From contig PNJO01000004.1 in the NCBI GenBank assembly GCA_013821905.1, positions 1 through 55,740 of the forward strand: a DNA stretch of 55,740 nt. Reading direction: 5' to 3'. A program made the position numbers and the translations under genes. The stretch comes from Sphingopyxis sp. (GTDB lineage: Bacteria > Pseudomonadota > Alphaproteobacteria > Sphingomonadales > Sphingomonadaceae). The notes beneath the pieces are model-generated. The model searched no databases. It saw only the letters and a list, made by a program, of their open reading frames with translations, and was not told where the DNA came from. This document shows, in pieces, positions 50,095 through 55,740 of the stretch; position 1 is the stretch's first letter; every line of letters begins with the position of its first letter.

Positions 50095-50706
50095 ATGGCG
50101 ACCTTACGCGCACCGATCGAAGATATCGTCGTGCACAGCGCGCTCAACGACGGGACGCTGGTGTCGCTGCGTGCGATCACCCCCGCCGATGAAGAGCGCA
50201 TCCGCGACGGAATCGCGCGGCTGTCGGCGGAATCGCGCTATCTGCGCTTCTTCTCACCGGCGCCGGTGTTGCCCGATGCGGTGGTGCACAGGCTCGCCGA
50301 CGTCGATGGTCACGACCATATCGGCTGGGGCGCGTTGTGCGCCGAATGTCCGGACTTGCCCGCGATCGGCGCTGTGCACGCCGTCCGTCACGTTCCGGGC
50401 GGGGTCGCGGGTGAATTTTCGGTCGCGGTGGTCGACGAATATCACGGCAAGGGGCTGGCGCGGATGCTGGCGGCGGCGCTGCTGATCCAGTGTTTGGCGG
50501 AGGATATGCTGACGCTCGATGTCCATATGCTGTCGGAAAATGACGCGGCGCGGCGGCTGGTCAAGTCGCTGGGAGCGAAGTGGCGGTCAGAGTCGGCGGG
50601 GGTCGCCGAATATGAGCTCGATGTCGCCGGCGGGATCGCGTCGCTGCGCGCGGATCGCGACGCGCCTGGGGTCGAGGATGTGTTCCGCGCCCTCGCGGCA
50701 ATCTGA
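50095..50706 (+). CDS. GNAT family N-acetyltransferase
   Basis: A 203-residue GNAT. It has the opening LVSLRAITPADEERIRDGIA, SRYLRFFSPAP typical of the group related to the GNAT domain of protein acetyltransferase Pat, and the acetyl-CoA loop VDEYHGKGLARML. I chose the ATG at 50095, with GGGGA five bases upstream, over the TTG at 50083. Substrate unknown. A perfect 11-bp stem (50726-50756) follows the gene. Confidence 0.88.
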   Translation: MATLRAPIEDIVVHSALNDGTLVSLRAITPADEERIRDGIARLSAESRYLRFFSPAPVLPDAVVHRLADVDGHDHIGWGALCAECPDLPAIGAVHAVRHVPGGVAGEFSVAVVDEYHGKGLARMLAAALLIQCLAEDMLTLDVHMLSENDAARRLVKSLGAKWRSESAGVAEYELDVAGGIASLRADRDAPGVEDVFRALAAI

Positions 50707-51048
50707 GGCGGAGCGGCTAGTCCCCTCCGCCGCCGGCGGTCGCGTCCGGCGGCGGAAGGGTGAGGCCGTAGCGTCCGCTTCGGACTGTCGCGCGGCCACG
50801 CAGGAGGAGTTAGGCGCGGCGGCAGGACGTCGCGGTGACGCGCGTCACATGCGCCGGGAATATTGCGCAACAAGAGGTCACCGGTCAGCCCCCGATGCGG
50901 CGCATGACGCTCGAACAAAGTCCGTCTTCCCATTCTCGAAGGCCGGAGCTAGGAAGGCGTTGCGGGCAGTGCGGACGCCCGGTCTCCGGCGATGCATCGC
51001 CCAAGCTCCGCTCCATAAGCTGCGTGTGCAGCAAGGAGCGTGCAGATC
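50707..51048. other. 342-bp intergenic region between the GNAT gene and chrA
   Basis: It contains a hairpin (TCCGCCGCCGG at 50726-50736 and CCGGCGGCGGA at 50746-50756) that probably ends the GNAT transcript, though no T run follows. The rest probably holds the chrA promoter. Open frames on both strands here show no family features and I do not support any of them. Confidence 0.55.
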
Positions 51049-52230
51049 ATGACGACCGACCGATATTTCCCGCCCAGCCCGTCGCTGCTGCAGCTTTTCC
51101 TGCGCTTCCTGCGCTTCGGCGCGCTCGCCTTCGGCGGCCCCGTCGCCCAGATCGCGATGGTGAAGCAGGCGTTGGTCGAGGAAGAGCGCTGGATTTCGCC
51201 GGAGCGGTTCAACCGTTTGCTCGCGGTTATGCAGGTCCTGCCGGGGCCGGAGGCGCATGAATTGTGCGTCCACCTCGGCATGGTCGCACGCGGGCGGATC
51301 GGCGGGCTACTGGCCGGGCTGGGCTTCATGCTGCCGGGCTTTGTGCTGATGCTCGGCGCGGCGTGGCTCTACACGCAGTGGATTGCTGGCCATCCGGCGA
51401 TGGCGCCGGTCTTTCTCGGCGTCCAGATCGCGGTCCTCGCGATCATCCTGCGCGCCGTGCAGCGAATCGGGACGCATATTCTGGAGGACCGGTTGCTGTG
51501 GCTGCTCGCGGGGCTCGCGTTCGGCGCGACCTTGGCCGGGGTGCCGTTCTGGATTCCGCTGATCGCGGCCGGCGCCGTCTATGCGGCCGGAGGGCGGCCG
51601 GTCGTCGTTGCTGCGATCGTTGCCGCCGCGGCTGCGATGTCGACCTTCGTGCCGGACGTGGGGCCGGTGGAGCGCGTCGGGGCTGCGGCGAGCGAGCCGG
51701 GCGTGGCCGCGCTGTTCGTCGCGGGATTGAAGGGTGGGCTGCTGACCTTTGGCGGCGCCTATACCGCCATCCCCTATATCCGTACCGACACCGTCGGCCG
51801 CGGCTGGCTGTCGGATGCGAGTTTCCTCGACGGGGTGGCGCTGGCGGGAATGTTGCCGGCCCCGCTCGTCATCTTTGCGACCTTTGCCGGCTATGTCGCC
51901 GGCGGTCTGCCGGGCGCGGTTGCGATCACGGCGGGGATGTTCCTGCCGGCCTTCGCCTTTTCGATGATATTTTTCGAGCGGCTGGAAGCGATCGTTGAAA
52001 ACCCGGCGCTGCATCGCATTCTCGCCGGCGTCGCGGCGGCGGTGGTCGGGATCATCGCGGCGACGATGGTGCAACTCGGTCTGTCGGCGGCGGCGCGCGT
52101 TTCGAGCCCCTTGTCGGCAGCGCTGATTTTCGGCAGCGCGCTGTTGATCGTCTGGCGCTGGAAGGGAAAGCTCGTCACCCCCGCCCTGGTGTTGGGGGGA
52201 GGCATCGCCGGTTGGCTGCTGACACCCTGA
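51049..52230 (+). CDS. chrA: Chromate transporter, two-domain (ChrA)
   Basis: A 393-residue inner-membrane protein with two homologous CHR domains. The first has FLRFGALAFGGPVAQIAMVK and VMQVLPGPEAHELCVHLG; the second has FVAGLKGGLLTFGGAYTAIP and FLDGVALAGMLPAPLVIFAT. Each has the expected GxGGP or TFGGAY and PGP or PAP motifs. The family exports chromate or sulfate-like anions. The ATG at 51049 has AAGGAG ten bases upstream. No chrB regulator is adjacent. Confidence 0.92.
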   Translation: MTTDRYFPPSPSLLQLFLRFLRFGALAFGGPVAQIAMVKQALVEEERWISPERFNRLLAVMQVLPGPEAHELCVHLGMVARGRIGGLLAGLGFMLPGFVLMLGAAWLYTQWIAGHPAMAPVFLGVQIAVLAIILRAVQRIGTHILEDRLLWLLAGLAFGATLAGVPFWIPLIAAGAVYAAGGRPVVVAAIVAAAAAMSTFVPDVGPVERVGAAASEPGVAALFVAGLKGGLLTFGGAYTAIPYIRTDTVGRGWLSDASFLDGVALAGMLPAPLVIFATFAGYVAGGLPGAVAITAGMFLPAFAFSMIFFERLEAIVENPALHRILAGVAAAVVGIIAATMVQLGLSAAARVSSPLSAALIFGSALLIVWRWKGKLVTPALVLGGGIAGWLLTP

Positions 52231-52269
52231 CGACAGCGGGCGCGCGTCGCGACGCCCCGGGCCAGCCAT

Positions 52270-52298
52270 AAAAAGAGGGCGCCCGAAAGCGCCCTCTT
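52270..52298 (-). terminator. Rho-independent terminator after sciP
   Basis: On the minus strand, AAGAGGGCGC-TTTCGG-GCGCCCTCTT continues into TTT (five T in all). It lies 23 bp beyond the sciP stop. Confidence 0.85.
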
Positions 52299-52320
52299 CC
52301 TACCCATATTGCGGGTGCGA

Positions 52321-52626
52321 TCAGAAGCGCTGCTGGCGCTCGTAGAGATCGCGATAGTGCTGGATGCGCGTGACGCGCAGTCCGGGCATGCCGCTGCGGT
52401 CGATCGAGCGCTGCCAGCCGGCAAACTCCTCGAGCGTCAGGCCATATCGTTCGCATACTTCGTCGACCGTGAGCAGGCCGCCGTTCACCGCGGCGACGAC
52501 CTCTGCCTTGCGGCGCACGACCCAGCGGGTCGTATTCGCCGGGGGCAGCGAGTCGAGCGTCAACGGCTCGCCGAGCGGACCGATGACCTGGGCGGGTCGG
52601 ATTTTCTGGTTCTCGATCATAGTCAT
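52321..52626 (-). CDS. sciP: SciP-type CtrA inhibitor (DUF1153)
   Basis: A 101-residue DUF1153 protein. The conserved core is complete: TRWVVRRKAEVVAAVNGGLL, TVDEVCERYGLTLEEFAGWQ, RSIDRSGMPGLRVTRIQHYR, a helix-turn-helix that binds DNA and CtrA. In Caulobacter SciP blocks CtrA-dependent transcription in G1. In sphingomonads it is expected in the motility and cell-cycle circuit. I use the ATG at 52626 (MTMIENQK); ATG 52620 is an alternative. The start overlaps the stop of the upstream frame by four bases. Confidence 0.92.
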   Translation of the reverse strand: MTMIENQKIRPAQVIGPLGEPLTLDSLPPANTTRWVVRRKAEVVAAVNGGLLTVDEVCERYGLTLEEFAGWQRSIDRSGMPGLRVTRIQHYRDLYERQQRF

Positions 52627-53006
52627 TCCACAATTACTTCGTCGGGGGGCGTCGGCAGGGCCGACGACCATCGGTTTATATGCGAGGGGTTCAACATCGG
52701 CTGAAACCCTCTGGTAAACAGGCCGTTCATAGTTTCGGGCAGGCCGTTCGTTCCGTCCGACAGGTCGAGGAAACGGACCGGACGCCCGCCGCCGCGACAC
52801 GAGTCGCCGGGACGCCCGCCGAGCATTTCGCACAGCGCGTTAAGTTTCGCCCGGCGCGACTCGCTCATCTCTCTGGCGCGCAGCAGCCGCGCGGTCGGCA
52901 GCGCGGACTGGCGCGCGCTGGAAACGGCCAGCAGGATGTCAAAGCCGGGCTTTGACAGGCTGGCCGCACCGGCGAGGCGCGGATGATCGGACGGGACGAG
53001 GTTCAT
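52623..53006 (-). CDS. Hypothetical protein upstream of sciP (127 aa)
   Basis: An open frame of 127 codons starting MNLVPSDHPRLAGA. Its stop overlaps the sciP start (ATGA), the pattern of a translationally coupled pair. The sequence is Pro/Arg/Ser-rich, with a helical segment around EMSESRRAKLNALCEMLGG and no recognised domain. No clear ribosome binding site precedes the first ATG. It may be a real leader gene or a chance frame through the sciP promoter region. Confidence 0.4.
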   Translation of the reverse strand: MNLVPSDHPRLAGAASLSKPGFDILLAVSSARQSALPTARLLRAREMSESRRAKLNALCEMLGGRPGDSCRGGGRPVRFLDLSDGTNGLPETMNGLFTRGFQPMLNPSHINRWSSALPTPPDEVIVE

Positions 53007-53081
53007 GAGACTCGTCTAGGCGAGAGGAGCTAAGGTCCCGTAAATGCCCGTTTCAGAACCTGTTAGCGAAGCTTAATCCGC

Positions 53082-53095
53082 GTCAATATCTTGAC
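53082..53095. promoter_or_regulatory. Short dyad upstream of mnmA
   Basis: GTCAA-TATC-TTGAC lies in the gap between the divergent mnmA and sciP-unit starts. TTGAC might also serve as a -35 element for mnmA. Weak. Confidence 0.25.
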
Positions 53096-53138
53096 AGTTG
53101 CGGCGGAAAAGCTGGCATTTTCGCACATGCTTCCCTAG

Positions 53139-54293
53139 ATGGCGCCGACCATGATCACGACGCTTTCCCCCGCCGGGCTTGCCCGCGCCGACTTCCAGCT
53201 CGCCGAACCGTTAAAGGATCGGCGAATCGTCGTCGCCATGTCGGGTGGAGTCGACTCGAGTGTGGTCGCTGCGCTCGCCGCGCGGTCGGGTGCCGAGGTG
53301 ATCGGTGTGACGCTGCAACTTTACGATCATGGCGCCAAGGCGAAGCGCGTCGGGGCGTGCTGCGCCGGGCAGGATATCCGCGACGCGCGCGCGGTCGCCG
53401 ACCGGTTGGGCTTCGTCCATCATGTCCACGATCACGAAAGCCGCTTTCGCGACACGGTCATCGACCAGTTCGCCGACGAATATCTGGCGGGCCGCACGCC
53501 GATCCCCTGCGTCCGTTGCAACATGGGGGTGAAGTTCACCGACCTGTTCCAGCTCGCCAAGGAACTGGGCGCCGATTGCCTTGCGACGGGCCACTATGTC
53601 CGCCGCGTCATGGGGCCGGCGGGTGCCGAGCTGCACCGCGCAGTCGATCCGGCGCGCGACCAGAGCTATTTCCTGTTCGCGACGACGCAGGAGCAGCTCG
53701 ACTTTTTACGCTTCCCGCTCGGCGGGCTCGAAAAGAGCGTGGTGCGCGAGATCGCGCGCGACCTGGGGCTCGGCGTCGCGGGCAAGCCCGACAGCCAGGA
53801 TATCTGTTTCGTCCCCGATGGCGACTATGCGACCTTGGTCAAGAAGCTGCGTCCCGAAGCCGACGATCAGGGCGAGATCGTCCATGTCGACGGCATGGTG
53901 CTCGGCGCGCACAAGGGGCTGATCCATTATACGGTGGGCCAGCGGCGCGGGATCGAGATCGGCGGGCAGGCCGAACCGCTCTATGTCGTGCGGCTCGACG
54001 CCGACAAGAAGCAGGTCGTCGTCGGTCCGCGGCGTGCGCTCGCGGTGTCGGGCGCGCGGCTGGGCGAGGCGAACTGGCTCGCCGATATCGAGGGGCGATC
54101 GGTGCTCGCCAAGGTGCGCAGCATGGCAAAGCCCGTGCCCGCGCAGGTCGCGGGCGACCGGCTGATCTTCGCTGCCGCCGAATATGGCGTCGCGCCGGGT
54201 CAGGCCGCGGTTCTCTATGACGCCGCAGACGAGAGCCGCGTGCTCGGCGGCGGCTGGATCGAAGAGACTTTTGCCGCCGAGGCCATAGAATAG
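53139..54293 (+). CDS. mnmA: tRNA-specific 2-thiouridylase MnmA
   Basis: A 384-residue enzyme that thiolates U34 in the Lys, Glu and Gln tRNAs. The PP-loop is AMSGGVDSS near residues 34-41. The catalytic Cys pair lies in [14 protein letters not shown] and [13 protein letters not shown]. The central domain carries [16 protein letters not shown] 53151 (MITTLSP) is an alternative start; neither has a strong ribosome binding site. Confidence 0.96.
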   Translation: MAPTMITTLSPAGLARADFQLAEPLKDRRIVVAMSGGVDSSVVAALAARSGAEVIGVTLQLYDHGAKAKRVGACCAGQDIRDARAVADRLGFVHHVHDHESRFRDTVIDQFADEYLAGRTPIPCVRCNMGVKFTDLFQLAKELGADCLATGHYVRRVMGPAGAELHRAVDPARDQSYFLFATTQEQLDFLRFPLGGLEKSVVREIARDLGLGVAGKPDSQDICFVPDGDYATLVKKLRPEADDQGEIVHVDGMVLGAHKGLIHYTVGQRRGIEIGGQAEPLYVVRLDADKKQVVVGPRRALAVSGARLGEANWLADIEGRSVLAKVRSMAKPVPAQVAGDRLIFAAAEYGVAPGQAAVLYDAADESRVLGGGWIEETFAAEAIE

Positions 54294-54345
54294 ATTGAAC
54301 TTTCTGCCCCGATGACGCAGCCTTGCGCAAAAGGGGAGAAGGTCA

Positions 54346-54774
54346 ATGATTAACTGGGTTTTGCGCGGCGCGATCCTGCTGTGGGCGCTGTTCTTCGTCA
54401 TCGTCGGCGCGCGCGGGTTGCTCGATCCCGCAAGCTACGGCGATACCTTCGGCCTGTTGGTCGAGGGGACGGCGACCAACACGATCCGCGCCGACCTGTC
54501 GGCCTTTTTCCTCGTTGCCGCGGGCAGCGCCGCGATCGGGGTGCTGGTGCCCGGCTGGGTGCGCGCGCTGCTCGTGCCCGCCGCGCTTTACGGGACCGCG
54601 CTCGCCGGCCGATTGTTCGGTGCGGCGAGCGGCGATCCGGTCAATTCGGGGATCGCGCAGGCGATGATCATCGAGGCGCTGACCGTGCTGTTGATGGTCG
54701 GCGGCTGGTGGGTGTTGTCGCGGCCGCCGGTCGTTACCGCGGCGGACCCGATACCGGCCGAACCGCCGCTTTGA
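54346..54774 (+). CDS. Small membrane protein, DUF4345-like
   Basis: A 142-residue protein with four predicted membrane helices (AILLWALFFVIVGARGLL, LSAFFLVAAGSAAIGVLVP, ALLVPAALYGTALAGRLFG, MIIEALTVLLMVGGWWVL). The RADLSAFF and ALYGTALAGRL segments match the DUF4345 plan. AAGGGGAGAAGG precedes the start. Function unknown. Confidence 0.75.
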   Translation: MINWVLRGAILLWALFFVIVGARGLLDPASYGDTFGLLVEGTATNTIRADLSAFFLVAAGSAAIGVLVPGWVRALLVPAALYGTALAGRLFGAASGDPVNSGIAQAMIIEALTVLLMVGGWWVLSRPPVVTAADPIPAEPPL

Positions 54775-54859
54775 CGCGGCTCGACTTGTAATCTTAACTA
54801 TTATGTGAGTAACTGACGCTGGGTCGCTTCTGTTTTCCTTTGTGGAGAAGGGGGAGCGT

Positions 54860-55000
54860 ATGGCAGCCGACGACAACCGGAATGCCGACAGGCGAGGGGA
54901 TGATCGGCGCACGGCCGACGATCCCGACTACAAGGGTCCGGACCGGCGCAAGAGCGACCGGCGGTCGGGCAAGGATCGTCGCGAGTCCGACAGGATTTAG
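54860..55000 (+). CDS. Small Arg/Asp-rich protein (46 aa)
   Basis: A 46-residue frame starting MAADDNRNADRRGDDRR with repeated DRR units at near-regular spacing (PDRRKSDRRSGKDRRESDRI). GAGAAGGGGGAG precedes the start at good distance, and it lies alone in a 256-bp gap, which makes it a believable gene. Almost every residue is charged or polar, so it is probably disordered; nucleic-acid or acidic-surface binding is possible. It ends 30 bp before the DsbA-like gene and may share its transcript. Confidence 0.6.
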   Translation: MAADDNRNADRRGDDRRTADDPDYKGPDRRKSDRRSGKDRRESDRI

Positions 55001-55030
55001 GCCGGAGACCTGCCGGCAGGGAGAATTGTC

Positions 55031-55717
55031 GTGAACGACATGCCGCGCCTTTCGGTCGACATCGTGTCCGACGTGATGTGCCCCTGGTGTATCATCGGCT
55101 GGCTGAAGTTCCGGCAGGTCATGGCCCATTTCGAAGGACGACTCGAGTTTCGGGTGCAATGGCATCCGTTCGAGCTGAACCCAGACATGCCGCCCGGCGG
55201 CGAAGACGCGGCCGAGCATGTGATGCGCAAATATGGCATCAGCGTCGAACAGAGCCGCGCCAATAGCGGGCGGTTGGCGGACATCGCTGCCGAGCTGGGT
55301 TTTGCCTTCAACCGCGGTCCCGGCTTCCGGATGCGCAACAGTTTCGACGCGCATCGGCTGCTGACCTGGGCCGCGGCGCTGGAGGAACCCGAGCAGGCGG
55401 CGGCGACGGGGGTGCAGACCGCGCTGAAGCTCGCGCTGTTCAAGGCGCATTTCACCGACAATCGCGATGTTTCCGATCATGCGGTACTGGCCGATGTGGC
55501 GACCTCGGTCGGGCTCGATGGCGCACGCGCCGCCGCGATCCTCGCAAGCGGGGAGTTCGGCGACATGGTCCGCGCCGAGGAGACCTATTGGGCCGACCGG
55601 AACATCACCGGCGTACCGGCCTTCATCCTCGACGGACGTATGCTGATCTCGGGCGCGCAGGACCCCGACATGTTCGTCCGGGTGATCGAGACGAGAATAT
55701 TGGCCGCTGCCGCCTGA
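55031..55717 (+). CDS. DsbA family oxidoreductase (FrnE-like)
   Basis: A 228-residue cytoplasmic thioredoxin-fold protein without a signal peptide. The active site is DVMCPWCIIG near residue 17, followed by WHPFELNPDMP (typical of the FrnE/2-hydroxychromene isomerase-like group), a helical insert, and ITGVPAFILDGR carrying the cis-Pro. The family acts as disulfide isomerase or oxidoreductase. The start is GTG at 55031 with GGGAGA upstream. Confidence 0.92.
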   Translation: MNDMPRLSVDIVSDVMCPWCIIGWLKFRQVMAHFEGRLEFRVQWHPFELNPDMPPGGEDAAEHVMRKYGISVEQSRANSGRLADIAAELGFAFNRGPGFRMRNSFDAHRLLTWAAALEEPEQAAATGVQTALKLALFKAHFTDNRDVSDHAVLADVATSVGLDGARAAAILASGEFGDMVRAEETYWADRNITGVPAFILDGRMLISGAQDPDMFVRVIETRILAAAA

Positions 55718-55740
55718 GGAACCGTGCGGACACGGCGGGC

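Noticed and set aside
50519-51052. 177-codon plus-strand frame after the GNAT gene
   Set aside because: Overlaps the GNAT gene in another frame, passes through a hairpin and has shadow composition.
50878-51273. 131-codon minus-strand frame in the gap before chrA
   Set aside because: Half of it is antisense to chrA and the rest has no protein-like features.
53030-53080. CtrA box (TTAA-N7-TTAA) near sciP
   Set aside because: TTAG...TTAA and CTAA...GTAA combinations occur, but none with the right spacing.

Overview
The window is a GC-rich chromosomal segment of an alphaproteobacterium, most likely a member of the Sphingomonadales (Sphingopyxis or a close relative). The basis is the Entner-Doudoroff gene set (zwf, edd, eda), a DUF1153/SciP-type CtrA regulator, the argH-lipoprotein-lysA order and a dense set of palindromic intergenic repeats of the kind seen in sphingomonads. 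The genus is inferred from gene content only. Most of the window is ordinary core genome: densely coding, both strands, many 4-bp gene overlaps.

Layout. 0-8 kb: the end of a GGDEF protein, a large periplasmic M16 peptidase, the iron-storage pair bfd-bfr with a candidate iron-responsive operator, purS-purQ, a queuosine-precursor transporter and tRNA-Arg(TCT). 8-16 kb: a LysR regulator divergent from an aldo/keto reductase and an MFS exporter, the peroxide-defence pair ahpC-ahpF, an AraC regulator divergent from an SDR, and glpD. 16.8-21 kb: zwf-edd-eda. 21-31.5 kb: a run of seven co-directional genes for acylglycerol metabolism: HAD-PlsC fusion, PlsB-like acyltransferase, WS/DGAT, DUF3336-patatin lipase, two alpha/beta hydrolases and gpsA. 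Together they could make triacylglycerol from dihydroxyacetone phosphate and break it down again.

31.5-35.7 kb: an ECF sigma/anti-sigma pair flanked by genes for three exported proteins, one of them a subtilisin-like protease. All four transcription units carry the same promoter-like motif, GGAAGAAA-N13-TCGTT, so this looks like a complete local regulon. 35.7-42.4 kb: an acyl-CoA dehydrogenase, a TlpA-like lipoprotein, argH, an LptM-like lipoprotein, lysA, a siroheme synthase with a shrunken C-terminus and a beta-propeller protein.

42.6-44.7 kb: a three-gene operon of unknown function, made of a 45-residue peptide gene with a very strong ribosome binding site and two cupin-like proteins with HEAT-type C-termini. 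44.7-47.3 kb: an AT-richer restriction-modification island with vsr, a C5-cytosine methyltransferase and a PD-(D/E)xK-like nuclease. 47.6-55.7 kb: lepA, an XRE regulator, a GNAT, chrA, sciP, mnmA, small proteins and a DsbA/FrnE-like oxidoreductase.

At least thirteen palindromic repeat elements, mostly 71-101 bp, sit between genes from 3.4 to 41.4 kb. They often lie inside apparent operons, and in places they supply start or stop codons. I saw none in the last 14 kb. The items most worth following up are the ECF regulon, the peptide/cupin/HEAT operon and the acylglycerol cluster.
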